Shown here one piece after another: positions 16,771 through 29,247 of a stretch of 64,000 bases of DNA. This stretch comes from Novispirillum itersonii. GTDB taxonomy: Bacteria > Pseudomonadota > Alphaproteobacteria > Rhodospirillales > Rhodospirillaceae. Position 1 is the first letter of the stretch, and each line of letters begins with the position of its first letter. The stretch is from contig NZ_JACIIX010000006.1 of assembly GCF_014205675.1 (NCBI RefSeq), positions 60,585 to 124,584 of the forward strand. The letters run 5' to 3'. The notes beneath the pieces are model-generated. The model saw nothing but the letters and a program-made list of their open reading frames with translations, searched no databases and had not been told where the DNA came from. A program made the translations under genes and the position numbers.

Positions 16771-18399
16771 TCAGCGGTGCAGGGACGCGGTGTCATCGGG
16801 CGGGGTCAGCACAGTCTGGGCCTGACCGTAAGCCGGGCCATTGCGCAGCAGGGCCTTTCCGACCGCGACATCGACGTTCCAGCCTGCATGGTTGCCGGGT
16901 GGGCAGCGCCCGCGCAGGGCGGCGCGTCCGGTGGCATCCCCGGTGGCGACAGTGCGCCACTGCATGTTGAAACTTTCCAGATCGCTGGTGGAATGGGCAA
17001 GGGCCTGCACGCTCAGATCCGGGGTCATCCCCTGATCATAGACGCACACCCCCGGCATCACCCCCAGCCCTTCCAGCGCGTAGCCGGTGGGGCTGTGGAA
17101 GCGTGACCATGTCAGGGTCAGCTCGCCGTCGTTGGGCAGGCGGATCACGGTCTGCACCGTGCCCTTGCCATAGGTGGAGGTCCCGGCCACCACCGCCCGG
17201 CCGCTGTCTTCCAGCGCGGTGGCGAGGATTTCGGCGGCGGAGGCGGATTTGCCGTCCACCAGCACCACGATCGGCAGCCCTTTGCTGATGTCGTCGGGGT
17301 GGGCGGTATAGCTTTGCATTGCTTCCGGGTGGCGGCCCCGGGTGGTGACGATCTTGCCCCGGTCCATAAACAGGTCGGCCGCCGCCACCGCCTGATCCAG
17401 CAGGCCTCCGGGGTTGCCGCGCAGGTCCAGCAGCAGCCCGGTCAGGTGTTTCTGCTGCATGGCGGCGCTGACCACCTCTTCCAGTGCCTTGGCGGTGCGG
17501 TGATTGAAGCCGCTGATGCGGATATGGCCGATGCCGTCGGAATCCGACACCATGAACACGGTCTGCGGCACCACCAGCCCACGGCGCAGGCTGACCTCCA
17601 TCAGGCGGGGCCGGGCCTTGCCCTCGGTCCGTTCGACGCTGAGGGTGACCGGGGAATTGATCGGGCCGCGCAGGCGCTGCCGGGCAGCTTCCAGCGTACC
17701 GCCCAGTTTCATGATGGGGGTGCCGTCAATGCTGACCACCGCATCCCCCGGCTTCAGACCGGCGTCGGAGGCCGGGGTGTCGCTCATCACCTCGGTGATC
17801 GACAGTTTGCCGTCTTCCAGCACATAGCGGATGCCGATACCGCCGAATCCGTTGCGGTTGGCGCGGTTTTCCGCCGCTTCCGATTGACCGGCATAGCGGG
17901 AGTAGGGATCCAGCGTCGACAGCAGGGCGTCGATCAGGGCCTGATAGATCTCTTCAGCATGGGCCTCGGAAATCGGGTGGGAAATCTTCTGGGCGGCCTG
18001 CGTCACATCCACCGTCACCCGGGTCCAGGCCGACAGGCTGGTATCCGCCGGGGCCGAGTAACTGGCCACCACGCCGCGCTCGTCCAGCAGCTGCACCCAG
18101 TCGCTGTCAGCGCGCACGCTGACGGATGGGTCCAGCGTGGTCAGGCCTTTCAGGGTATCCAGTGCCAGCGTCCGCCCGCTCAGGGCTTCCAGATGCCGTT
18201 CGGCGATCACATCGAAGGTGAAGCCGATCATCCGCATCGCCTCATCGCGCGAAAACGGCGGGGGCTCGGCGGGGGCTGCGGCCATCACCGGGGCGGCCAT
18301 CAGCACCCACAGGCCGATCAGGGCGACACGGCGGATCCGCAGCGGCCACCGGTGTGGGGGCGCGGGGCGGATGATCCGGTCTACGGTGCCTGCTGCCAT
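16771..18399 (-). CDS. S41 family C-terminal processing protease
   Basis: A 542-residue exported serine protease. Signal sequence or anchor about 22-42 (VALIGLWVLMAAPVMAAA), a helical region, a PDZ domain about 180-270 (GIGIRYVLEDGKLSITEV) and the S41 catalytic domain about 290-480. The nucleophile lies in DGKSASAAEIL and the general-base lysine in STYGKGTVQ. The family trims C-termini of periplasmic or envelope proteins. The domain order (N-terminal helical part, PDZ, tail about 60 residues) is that of CtpA rather than Prc. Transcribed separately from rnr. Confidence 0.92.
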   Translation of the reverse strand: MAAGTVDRIIRPAPPHRWPLRIRRVALIGLWVLMAAPVMAAAPAEPPPFSRDEAMRMIGFTFDVIAERHLEALSGRTLALDTLKGLTTLDPSVSVRADSDWVQLLDERGVVASYSAPADTSLSAWTRVTVDVTQAAQKISHPISEAHAEEIYQALIDALLSTLDPYSRYAGQSEAAENRANRNGFGGIGIRYVLEDGKLSITEVMSDTPASDAGLKPGDAVVSIDGTPIMKLGGTLEAARQRLRGPINSPVTLSVERTEGKARPRLMEVSLRRGLVVPQTVFMVSDSDGIGHIRISGFNHRTAKALEEVVSAAMQQKHLTGLLLDLRGNPGGLLDQAVAAADLFMDRGKIVTTRGRHPEAMQSYTAHPDDISKGLPIVVLVDGKSASAAEILATALEDSGRAVVAGTSTYGKGTVQTVIRLPNDGELTLTWSRFHSPTGYALEGLGVMPGVCVYDQGMTPDLSVQALAHSTSDLESFNMQWRTVATGDATGRAALRGRCPPGNHAGWNVDVAVGKALLRNGPAYGQAQTVLTPPDDTASLHR

Positions 18400-18599
18400 G
18401 CTCGGTCCAGTCCTGAAACGGCGGTCGGCGGAAGGAAAGCGGCGTATAGGATACGGTACCGCACGGTTGCCCGTTCAGCTCCGGCCTGCCTTCCGATATC
18501 AGACCATGGCAGGTTTCGCTTAACAAGATGTAAGCGGGAGGGGACGTGCCCGGTGACGGCGGCCTTCCGGCGGCTCCGACGCCGGGGCAGAGGCAAGAA

Positions 18600-18633
18600 A
18601 ACCCCCGCCGGACGTGGAACGGCGGGGGTTTTT
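18600..18633 (-). terminator. Bidirectional terminator after rnr
   Basis: AACCCCCGCCG-N9-CGGCGGGGGTT with T-runs on both strands, 32 bp past the rnr stop. Confidence 0.9.
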
Positions 18634-18664
18634 CCGGTATTACAGTACCTTAATGCTCCGGTGG

Positions 18665-21064
18665 TCAGCGACGGCGCGGCTTTTTACTGCCCGGCGGGCC
18701 GGAGCGGTTGAGGCGCACGGTCTTACTGCGGCCTGACGGCTCGCCGGAGATCCGTTTGCGGCTGCCCCGGGCTCCCGGGCGGAAATCACCTCCGGCATCC
18801 GGAGCTGCACCGTCCGCCGGGCCGGAGTCGGCGCTTTCGGTGATGGCGCGGGGCGGGCGCTGCGGCCGTTCCGGTGCCGGTTTCAGCTCGGCTTTCCAGC
18901 CGTCCTTCGGGGCGCCGCCCAGATTGGCCCGCATCTCGAACAGCATGCCGCCGGTCACCGGATCGGCCTGCCGCAGCCGGACGATCACCGCATCGCCCAG
19001 CTGGTGGATGGTGCGCTGCGAGCGGGTGACAAGGCGATGGTTGGCCTCGTCATGCACAAAGAATTCGGTGCCGAGGGAGGAAATCGGGATCAGGCCGCTG
19101 GCCCCGCTGTCTTCCAGCTCGACGAACAGGCCGAAGCGGGTAACGCTGGTGACGCGCCCGGCAAATTCGGCTCCGATGCGTTCGGACAGGTACAGGGCGG
19201 TGTAGCGTTCGATCACATCCCGCTCGGCCAGCGCGGCGCGGCGCTCGGTCTGGCTGATGTGTTCGCCGATCAGTTCAAAGTCGGCGGCCTGTTCGCTGGT
19301 CAGGGCCTCCTGCGCGGTGCCGAAGCCAAGGCCCCGGATCAGTGCCCGGTGCACCAGCAGGTCGGAATACCGGCGGATCGGCGAGGTGAAGTGGGCGTAG
19401 CGCCGCAGCCCCAGCCCGAAGTGGCCCCGGTTTTCCGGCGTGTAAATGGCCTGTGACTGGCTGCGCAGGATGACGGTGTTGACCAGATGCTCCTGCGAGG
19501 TGCCGCGCACCTTGCTGATGACGCTGTTGAAGTTCTGCGGCCGCAGCGCCCCGGTCGGCAGGTTGAGGTTGATGGTCTGAAGGAAGCCGCGCAGGGCTTC
19601 CAGCCGTTCCATCGGCGGCTCGTCGTGCACGCGGTACATGCAGGGCTGCTGCCGGTCCTCCAGCGTCTCGGCGGCGCAGACGTTGGCGGCGATCATCAGT
19701 TCTTCGATCAGCTTGTGGCTGTCCCAGCTCGGGCGCGGCACGATGCCGACCACCGACCCGTCCTCGGCCAGCACCACCTTGCGCTCGGCGATCTCGATTT
19801 CCAGCGCGCCGCGAAGATTGCGGGCGGAGCGCAGGGCCTGATAACAGGCGAACAGCGGGGCAATCACACGGTCCATCAGCGGGCCGGTGGTGTCATCCGG
19901 GCGGCCGTCCAGCCCGTTCTGTACCTGCGTGTAGGTCAGGCGGGCGGCGGAACGCATCAGGCCACGGACAAAGCGGTGCTTCGTCTTGTTGCCCTTGGCG
20001 TCAAACCACATGTGCACGGCCAGACAGCCGCGCTCCTCGTCCGGGCGCAGCGAACACCAGCCGTTGGACAGGGCCTCCGGCAGCATCGGCACCACCCGGT
20101 CGGGGAAATAGACCGAGTTGCCGCGTTCGTAGGCGCATTTATCCAGCGGGCTGCCGGTATAGACGTAGTGGGCGACATCGGCGATGGCGACAATGGCATG
20201 CCAGCCGCCGCTGCCGTCGGCTTCGGCCCACACCGCATCGTCGAAGTCGCGGGCGTCCTCGCCGTCGATGGTCACCAGCGGGATGTCGCGCAGGTCTTCG
20301 CGGGTGCCCAGCGGCACCGGTCCGGCGGCTTCGGCCTGATCCAGCGCCCCCTGCGTGAATTCAGTCGGGATACCCTGCGCGTGAATGGCGATCAGGCTGA
20401 CTGCCTTCGGTGCGGTCAGCGAGCCGAGACGGTCGAGAACCCGCACCTGCCGCAGGCCATGGGCCCGGCCGGGCAGCACTTCGGCTTCCACCAGTTCCCC
20501 GGCCTCGGCCCCGCCGGTGTCGCCGCGCGCCACCACGTAATCCTGCCGGTCGCGGCGGTCGGTCGGGCGCAGGAACAGGCCGTTGGTGCCGACTTCCAGC
20601 AGGCCGAGGACCCGGGCCGGGGCCTCCACCAGCTTTTTCATCACCCGGGCCTGATACTGATTGTTGCCGATGAACTGCATCTTGCACAGCACCCGGTCGC
20701 CGATGCCGACGCTGGGCAGATCCCGGCGCACCGGTTGCAGGAAAATGCGCGGCGGCGGGCCGTCTTCGGTCCAGTTGAAGGGGCGGCCCAGCAGTTCGCC
20801 GTGTTCATCGGTGCCGCTGATCTGGATCACCGCCACATCGGGCAGGGCACCGGGGCGGTGCAGGGTGCGCTTGTGGCCGCGCTGGACCGATCCGTCCTCC
20901 TCCAGTTCCTTCATGATCTGGCGCAGGAACGGCCGCTGCTCGGCGGTCAGGTTGAAGGCGCGGGCCAGTTCCCGTTTACCGACACGGCCGGGACTGTCCT
21001 GAATGAATTCCAGAACCTGGGCCTTGCTGGGCAGGGGGACGGGCTTGCGCGGGTGTTTGGTCAA
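18665..21064 (-). CDS. rnr: Ribonuclease R
   Basis: A 799-residue 3'-5' exoribonuclease. Order: N-terminal winged helix (about 1-75), cold-shock/OB domains (80-240), RNB catalytic domain (about 255-590) with the metal-binding IDGEDARDFDDAV near 265-277, S1 domain (about 630-720) and a basic, low-complexity tail (GSRKRISGEPSGRSKT, ending KKPRRR). It degrades structured RNA and supports tmRNA-linked decay and rRNA quality control. First downstream neighbour of topA, 83 bp apart. Confidence 0.97.
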   Translation of the reverse strand: MTKHPRKPVPLPSKAQVLEFIQDSPGRVGKRELARAFNLTAEQRPFLRQIMKELEEDGSVQRGHKRTLHRPGALPDVAVIQISGTDEHGELLGRPFNWTEDGPPPRIFLQPVRRDLPSVGIGDRVLCKMQFIGNNQYQARVMKKLVEAPARVLGLLEVGTNGLFLRPTDRRDRQDYVVARGDTGGAEAGELVEAEVLPGRAHGLRQVRVLDRLGSLTAPKAVSLIAIHAQGIPTEFTQGALDQAEAAGPVPLGTREDLRDIPLVTIDGEDARDFDDAVWAEADGSGGWHAIVAIADVAHYVYTGSPLDKCAYERGNSVYFPDRVVPMLPEALSNGWCSLRPDEERGCLAVHMWFDAKGNKTKHRFVRGLMRSAARLTYTQVQNGLDGRPDDTTGPLMDRVIAPLFACYQALRSARNLRGALEIEIAERKVVLAEDGSVVGIVPRPSWDSHKLIEELMIAANVCAAETLEDRQQPCMYRVHDEPPMERLEALRGFLQTINLNLPTGALRPQNFNSVISKVRGTSQEHLVNTVILRSQSQAIYTPENRGHFGLGLRRYAHFTSPIRRYSDLLVHRALIRGLGFGTAQEALTSEQAADFELIGEHISQTERRAALAERDVIERYTALYLSERIGAEFAGRVTSVTRFGLFVELEDSGASGLIPISSLGTEFFVHDEANHRLVTRSQRTIHQLGDAVIVRLRQADPVTGGMLFEMRANLGGAPKDGWKAELKPAPERPQRPPRAITESADSGPADGAAPDAGGDFRPGARGSRKRISGEPSGRSKTVRLNRSGPPGSKKPRRR

Positions 21065-21147
21065 AGGATCAATACTTTCTGTTGGTCTTGGTCTGTGAAC
21101 AATGAGCGAAAGGCCGCCGGACGGTTCCGGCGGCCAAGGGCAGAGCC

Positions 21148-23982
<2,835 letters not shown>

Positions 23983-24046
23983 GGGGCTCGCAAAGGCTGA
24001 ATAGGCGGTGTCAGGTGTCTTCCCGCCATCCTATCCCCTTGAAAGA

Positions 24047-25282
24047 TCATGGGGCGGACAGCAGAGAGACGCGGTTGCCGGGGTGCCGTTCCAGACGGCC
24101 CGCCAGTTCCAGTTCCAGAAGGATCATGGACACAACGGCAAAAGACAATTGGCATTGCCGGATGATTTCGTCAACCGTCACCGCTGTTACGGTCAGGCAG
24201 GGGACAACTTCCGCCCGCGCCCGGGCCAGATCCTGTTCCGGCGGCAGGGCCGGGGCAGGGCCGCTGAAACCGGGGCGTCCGCGCTCTCCCAGCGCCGGAG
24301 GATGGCGGGTGATCGCCTCCAGAATATCCCCGGCGTGGCGGATCAGGGTGGCACCGTCGCGCAGCAGCAGATTGGGGCCTTCGCTGCGGGCTTCCAGCGG
24401 TGATCCCGGCACCGCGAACACCTCCCGCCCCTGATCGGCGGCACAGCGGGCGGTGATCAGCGACCCGGATTTGGCCGAGGCCTCGACCACCACCACCCCA
24501 AGGCTGGCCCCGGAGATGATGCGGTTGCGGCGCGGAAAGTGCCGGGCCTGCGGCACGGTGGCAGGCGGCATTTCCGACAGGATCACCCCCTGTTCCACCA
24601 TCTGGCGGTACAGGCGGTCGTTCTCCGGCGGATAGATCACATCAATCCCGCCGGCGACGACGGCGGCGGTTCCGGCGGCGGCGGGGTCATTGCGGGTGGC
24701 GGCATACAGCGCCCCTTCATGGGCGGCGGTGTCGATGCCCCGGGCCAGACCGGAGACCACGGTGATCCCGGCGGCGGCCAGATCCAGCGCCAGCTTGCGG
24801 GCGAACTGTTTCCCCGCCACCGAGGCATTGCGCGCCCCGACCATGCCGATGCAGGGCCGGGCCAGCAACGGGGCATGGCCAAGGGCATACAGGCAGGGCG
24901 GCGCATCCTCCACCTGTGCCAGCAGGGCGGGATAGGCGCTTTCGCCCAGACACAGCAGGCGGGCCCCAAGGGCTTCCGCCTGCATCAGTTCTTTCTCGGC
25001 GGTGGTGGCCGGGCAGATCTTGATCGGTTTGGCCCGGCCGCCGTTGCGGGCCAGCGTCGGCAGGGCCTCCAGCGCCTTGCGGGCGGTGCCGAAGCGGTCG
25101 AGCAGGCGGCGCACGGTCACCGGGCCGACGTTCTCGCTGCGGATCAGGCGCAGCAGGTCAAGCCGCTCCGCTGCGGAAAAGGACCGGGCCGGACCGGCAT
25201 CGCCGCTGTCAGCGTGCAGGGAAGAGGCCCCGGAAGACATCAGGGAGGAGGGCGGGGCGGCGAACAGATCGTGCTGGGTCAT
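24047..25282 (-). CDS. dprA: DNA-processing protein DprA
   Basis: A 411-residue protein from ATG 25282 (MTQHDLFAAPPSS); the frame extends 84 codons further but with non-protein-like composition. Rossmann-like DNA-binding core about 120-330 (IGMVGARNASVAGKQFARKLA, VVSGLARGIDTAAHEGAL, FPRRNRIISGAS) and a C-terminal winged helix (TVDEIIRQCQLSFAVVSMILLELELAG). Loads RecA on incoming single-stranded DNA during transformation. The usual neighbour of topA in this class. Confidence 0.95.
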   Translation of the reverse strand: MTQHDLFAAPPSSLMSSGASSLHADSGDAGPARSFSAAERLDLLRLIRSENVGPVTVRRLLDRFGTARKALEALPTLARNGGRAKPIKICPATTAEKELMQAEALGARLLCLGESAYPALLAQVEDAPPCLYALGHAPLLARPCIGMVGARNASVAGKQFARKLALDLAAAGITVVSGLARGIDTAAHEGALYAATRNDPAAAGTAAVVAGGIDVIYPPENDRLYRQMVEQGVILSEMPPATVPQARHFPRRNRIISGASLGVVVVEASAKSGSLITARCAADQGREVFAVPGSPLEARSEGPNLLLRDGATLIRHAGDILEAITRHPPALGERGRPGFSGPAPALPPEQDLARARAEVVPCLTVTAVTVDEIIRQCQLSFAVVSMILLELELAGRLERHPGNRVSLLSAP

Positions 25283-25346
25283 GGCGGCAGCACAGCATAA
25301 CCCCCGGTGGTGGTCAAGGTGCGCTGTCGCCGCCGGGCGGGAAAAT

Positions 25347-25384
25347 CCCCTCCCCCCGACACAGACAGGAAAGGGGGGAGGGGG
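25347..25384 (-). terminator. Terminator-like hairpin after ribB
   Basis: CCCCTCCCCCC with GGGGGGAGGGG, 15-base loop, followed on the minus strand by ATTTT. Only 15 bp past the ribB stop. Confidence 0.65.
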
Positions 25385-25398
25385 AACAGGGGAGAGGT

Positions 25399-26067
25399 TT
25401 ACGCGGCGGCCTGCTGACCGCGCAGCACCAGTTGCAGGTCGGCGATGGTCATCACCGGCATGCCAAGCCCCCGGGCAAAGCGGATCACCTCCGGCAGGCG
25501 CGCCATGGTGCCATCCGGGTTGGTCAGTTCGCACAGCACCGCCGCCGGGGCCCGCCCGGCCATCCGCACCAGATCAAGGCTGGCCTCGGTATGCCCGGCC
25601 CGTGCCAGCACCCCGCCGGGGTGGGCGCGCAGCGGGAACATATGGCCGGGGCGGGCCAGATCCTGCGGTCGGGCCTGCGGGTTGATCGCCGCTTTCACCG
25701 TGGTGACGCGGTCGGCGGCGGAAACGCCGGTGGTGACTCCGTGCGCCGCCTCGATCGACACCGTGAAGCCGGTGCCCATGCGGGAGGTATTGTCGGCCAC
25801 CATCGGCGGCAGGTTCAGGCGGTCGCACTGCTCACCGGTCAGTACAAGGCAGACGATGCCGCTGCCTTCGCGGATCATCAGGGCCATCTGCTGGTCGGTC
25901 AGGCTGTCGGCGGCAAAGATGAAGTCGCCTTCGTTCTCGCGGTCCTCATCATCGACCACAAGAATCCCCTCGCCGCGCTGAAGGGCAGCGACGGCCCGCT
26001 TCACCCGCTCCTGCGGGGTGCCGTAACCGGCGAGAAGGGACGGGGTTTCGGGTAACATCTGATTCAT
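25399..26067 (-). CDS. ribB: 3,4-dihydroxy-2-butanone-4-phosphate synthase
   Basis: A 222-residue enzyme from ATG 26067 (GGAG seven bases upstream); the frame start at 26085 is less well placed. It converts ribulose 5-phosphate to the four-carbon precursor of riboflavin. Seen: [13 protein letters not shown] (metal and catalytic acids), [41 protein letters not shown] and the phosphate-binding [25 protein letters not shown]. No GTP cyclohydrolase II fusion. It stands alone behind an FMN riboswitch, so expression is coupled to flavin supply. Confidence 0.97.
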   Translation of the reverse strand: MNQMLPETPSLLAGYGTPQERVKRAVAALQRGEGILVVDDEDRENEGDFIFAADSLTDQQMALMIREGSGIVCLVLTGEQCDRLNLPPMVADNTSRMGTGFTVSIEAAHGVTTGVSAADRVTTVKAAINPQARPQDLARPGHMFPLRAHPGGVLARAGHTEASLDLVRMAGRAPAAVLCELTNPDGTMARLPEVIRFARGLGMPVMTIADLQLVLRGQQAAA

Positions 26068-26230
26068 GGTTATGCTCCGTTCCATCGGGGCGGCTGACCA
26101 GAATCAGGGCACGCAGGAAGACCGCACACGCCCACACGCACCGCAGGGCAAAGCCCCCGGCCCGGCGCACGCATGCGCACATACCACGCCACACCATCCC
26201 GGAAAACCGGGGCGGCATGCGGACGCGGCC

Positions 26231-26408
26231 TTATCCTCTTCCATCCGGACTGTTACCGTCGGCTTCGGCTTTTCACCGAATCTGCTGACCCTGTTCCGGC
26301 TGTGCGGTCCTCTGCACGGGAACAGGCGCTCGCGGGCTGCCGCCGGACCCCACGGATGCGGGGCGGCGATGTACCGCCGGTCGGGAGTTTCACCCTGCCC
26401 TGAGAACA
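26231..26408 (-). promoter_or_regulatory. FMN riboswitch (RFN element)
   Basis: On the minus strand the conserved boxes occur in order: AGGGCAGGGTGAAACTCCCG, ACCGGCGGTA, AGCCCGCGAGC, the GTCAGCAGATTCGGTG arm, GCCGACGGTAACAGTCCGGA and TGGAAGAGGAT. This is the complete RFN aptamer. The distance from its end to the ribB start is about 163 bases, so the expression platform is long; a terminator versus ribosome-site mechanism was not resolved. Confidence 0.95.
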
Positions 26409-26520
26409 AGTGCCTTTATGTTTAAAGACTGTCTTCGGCTGAAGACGGCATAACCATAGGGAGAGTTTACGGGGGGTGCAAGGGGGAGAGAGAAGGTGGT
26501 TAGACCTTGTATGTTTGGCC

Positions 26521-26740
26521 CCTCAGTCGGCGGGCGGGCGCATCCGCGCCCTTGCCTCACGCGCGAATGGTCGCGCGGGGCCTCAATGGCCCAGTCGCTG
26601 CGCTCTGCTTTGTTTTTTGGTCCCTCAGTCGGCGGGCGCGGGCGTCCGCCCGCTTGCCTCACGCGCGAATGGTCGCGCGGGGCCTCAATGGCCCAGTCGC
26701 TGCGCTCCGCTTTGTTTTTTAGCCCCTCAGTCGGCGGGCG
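26521..26740. repeat. 102-bp tandem repeat with paired hairpins (two copies and a partial third)
   Basis: Units start at 26521, 26623 and 26725. Each has GCGCGA-atgg-TCGCGC, then GGGCC-tcaat-GGCCC, then a T-rich CTTTGTTTTTT. Copies 1 and 2 are nearly identical; the third is cut after its first bases, next to the end of the Hsp70-like gene. Noncoding, REP-like character is inferred; short frames through it encode only the repeat itself. Confidence 0.85.
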
Positions 26741-26755
26741 GGCGGGGGCGTCTGC

Positions 26756-28015
26756 TCAGGCAAACCGCCGCGCGGCCTCCACCGCCAGCCCGGAGGCCAC
26801 CGCCCCGAAGGTGTCACAGGGGGTGATCTCCGCCCCCGGCAGGCGGGCGCGCACCGCATCCTGCACCACCGGCATTTCGGTGGAGCCGCCGGTCAGGATC
26901 ACCAGACCGATCTGCTCCGCCGTCACCCCGCTCTGGCTCAGGCAGGCATCAATGCCGCCGGTCAGGCGGGCCATGCCGTCGGTCAGCACTTCCCGCAGGT
27001 CGCGTTCCCACAGTTCCGGGGCCAGATCGCGTTCAATGTACGACAGGGCGAGGGCATGGCTGGCGGCGTTGGACAGGCCGATCTTCGCCCCTTCCACATC
27101 CGCCCCCAGCCGGTGGCCAAGGCGGTGCTCCACCACTGTTTCCAGCCGCTGGAACTCCGGCTGATCCGGCGCGGTTTCCGCCAGCCAGCGCACGTCCCGC
27201 TCCGCCTTGGGGGCATAGAGGGTGTTGATGCGCGGCCAGCTCGACAGGGTGGAATAGATCCAGCGCGGGGCCGGGATTTTCTTCTCCGTCACCTCCAGCC
27301 CCAGCCCCAGCAGCGGCATCACCTTATAGAAGGACAGGGAGGCATCAAAATCGGTACCGCCCAGCCGCAGGCCGGTGCTGGCCAGCACATCGGCACGGGT
27401 GCGCCCGTGGTCCGACCCCGGCGGGGTCAACCGCACCAGCGAAAAGTCCGAGGTGCCGCCGCCGATATCGACGATCAGCGCCAGCGTATCCGGCTTCACC
27501 GCCCCGGCGTGCTGGTCGGCATACAGGCAGGCGGCGGCGACCGGCTCGTACTCAAATTCAATATGCTTGAAGCCGACCGAGCGCAGGATGCCATCCAGCG
27601 TCGCCTGTGCGGCGCGGTCGCCCTCCGGGTTGCCATCGACAAAGTTGACCGGGCGGCCCTGCACGATGGCGGTCAGGTCGTGCCCGCAGGCGGCTTCAGC
27701 CCGGCGCTTGGCCTCGGCGATGAAGTCATGCAGCACGGCGGTGAACGGCACCTGACGGTTGCCGACGCGGGTGGTTTCCTCGATCAGGCTGGTGCCCAGC
27801 ACCGACTTGATGGAGCGCATCAGCCGCCCCTCATCGCCGCCGAGATAGGCCTGCATCGCCTCCCGCCCCAGATCGGGGGCCGGGCGTTCCGGGCGGTAGA
27901 ACAGGGCAGTCGGCATGGTGCGGTGCTGCCCTTCCAGCGGCAGCAGCACCGGGGTGACGCCATCATGAATCCCCAATGCGGAATTGCTGGTGCCGAAATC
28001 GAAACCGCAGTGCAT
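26756..28015 (-). CDS. Hsp70-family ATPase, YegD-like
   Basis: A 419-residue actin-fold ATPase from ATG 28015; a longer frame upstream is non-homologous. Phosphate-1 DFGTSNSALGI at the N-terminus, phosphate-2 VDIGGGTSDFSLV, and adenosine motif ILTGGSTEMP near the end. It lacks the DnaK substrate-binding and lid domains, as in YegD-type proteins, whose clients are unknown. Divergent from the asparaginase gene. Confidence 0.9.
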   Translation of the reverse strand: MHCGFDFGTSNSALGIHDGVTPVLLPLEGQHRTMPTALFYRPERPAPDLGREAMQAYLGGDEGRLMRSIKSVLGTSLIEETTRVGNRQVPFTAVLHDFIAEAKRRAEAACGHDLTAIVQGRPVNFVDGNPEGDRAAQATLDGILRSVGFKHIEFEYEPVAAACLYADQHAGAVKPDTLALIVDIGGGTSDFSLVRLTPPGSDHGRTRADVLASTGLRLGGTDFDASLSFYKVMPLLGLGLEVTEKKIPAPRWIYSTLSSWPRINTLYAPKAERDVRWLAETAPDQPEFQRLETVVEHRLGHRLGADVEGAKIGLSNAASHALALSYIERDLAPELWERDLREVLTDGMARLTGGIDACLSQSGVTAEQIGLVILTGGSTEMPVVQDAVRARLPGAEITPCDTFGAVASGLAVEAARRFA

Positions 28016-28207
28016 GGCGGGACTCCTGTGGGGGCGAAAAAGGCGCGGAACAAACCCTATCGCCGGACTCAAGTCAAGCCCGCTGTCAGCCCCCGGCCCG
28101 GGGCCGCGCAAAACCGTTGCCAATCCGCCCCGGCATGGCAAAGTGCCGCCCTTAACCAAAAAAATCCTCAGAGACACACTTCTAATAAGAAAGCATTGGG
28201 AGACACC

Positions 28208-29191
28208 ATGACCCGTCGCATCTGCATCCTGTACACCGGCGGCACCATCGGCATGGAGCAAGGGGAACGCGGCTGGCGCCCGGCCCCGTCCTTCGCCGCC
28301 CTGACTGACCGCCTGCACCCCGGCCTGCGCAACGGGGCGGAGGTGCGGGAATACAGCCCGCTGCTGGACAGCGCCAATGCCGGGCCGGAGGTCTGGTACC
28401 GCCTTGGCCGCGATATCCGGGCGCTGGCGGCGGACTATGACGGCTTTGTGGTGATCTACGGCACCGATACCCTCTGTTATGTCGCCGCCAGCCTGTCGTT
28501 CCAGCTGGCGGGAACCGGGATTCCGGTGGCCGTGACCGGGGCGATGGTGCCGATGGTGGCTGAGGGCTCCGACGGCGGGGCTAACCTCGGGCTGGCCCTG
28601 AAAACGGTGACGGCGATGGCCGACGGCCCGGCGGCGCAGCACGGTGTTTCCGTCTGCTTCAATGGCCGGGTGATCCACGGTGCCCGCGCCCGCAAGCTGA
28701 TGGCCCACGACATGGACGCCATGCGCGACGCCGCCGCCCTGCTGGATGGTCAGCCGCGGCCCCAGACCGCCGTTGCTGCCCCCGGCCGCGCCAGCCTGCC
28801 GGCCGTGGCCGAAACCGCGCCTGTGCCGACCGTGGCGCTCCTGACCCTGCACCCCGGCATCGGCCTGCACGCCGACAGCCTGTTTGCGGTGCCGCCACAG
28901 GGGCTGATCGTCGAATGTTTCGGCAGCGGAACCGGCCCGACCGCCGATGCCGGGCTGGTGCGCCTGCTGCACCGCCTGCGCGACGGCGGCACGGTGATGG
29001 TGGCGGTCAGCCAGTGCCTGCACGGTGCGATTGCCTTCGACACCTATGAAGCCGGGGCCGCCTTCGCCGACGCCGGGGTAATCGCCGGGGGGCATATGAC
29101 GCGGGAAGCCGCCCTGACCAAGCTGCACCTCGCCCTCAGCCTCGGCCTTGGCCGGGATGTGCTGGCGGAAGACTGGGTGGGGGAGATGTAA
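28208..29191 (+). CDS. ansA: L-asparaginase (type I-like)
   Basis: A 327-residue enzyme from ATG 28208, with GGGAG nearby; the same frame is open far upstream but antisense to the Hsp70-like gene. First catalytic threonine in YTGGTIGM at 10-16, second in VIYGTDTLCYVA, and the AVTGAMVPM segment, giving the two-threonine active site of asparaginases. Hydrolyses Asn to Asp and ammonia. No signal peptide, so cytoplasmic type I. The symbol is by family. Confidence 0.88.
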   Translation: MTRRICILYTGGTIGMEQGERGWRPAPSFAALTDRLHPGLRNGAEVREYSPLLDSANAGPEVWYRLGRDIRALAADYDGFVVIYGTDTLCYVAASLSFQLAGTGIPVAVTGAMVPMVAEGSDGGANLGLALKTVTAMADGPAAQHGVSVCFNGRVIHGARARKLMAHDMDAMRDAAALLDGQPRPQTAVAAPGRASLPAVAETAPVPTVALLTLHPGIGLHADSLFAVPPQGLIVECFGSGTGPTADAGLVRLLHRLRDGGTVMVAVSQCLHGAIAFDTYEAGAAFADAGVIAGGHMTREAALTKLHLALSLGLGRDVLAEDWVGEM

Positions 29192-29217
29192 GGGCGGGGG
29201 CGTAGGGGAAGGATAAT

Positions 29218-29247
29218 TCTGTGACGATCAGCCGGGATCGTCACAGA
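29218..29247. terminator. Perfect 12-bp inverted repeat between convergent ansA and yhaV
   Basis: TCTGTGACGATC-agccgg-GATCGTCACAGA. It overlaps the yhaV stop codon. No long T-run, so termination would be weak or Rho-aided. Confidence 0.5.

Noticed and set aside
26496-27164. 222-codon plus-strand frame over the 102-bp repeats
   Set aside because: It encodes only the DNA repeat followed by antisense of the Hsp70-like gene.
28016-29128. Upstream extension of the Hsp70-like frame
   Set aside because: The extension is antisense to the asparaginase gene; the Hsp70 family begins at MHCGFDFGTSN (28015).
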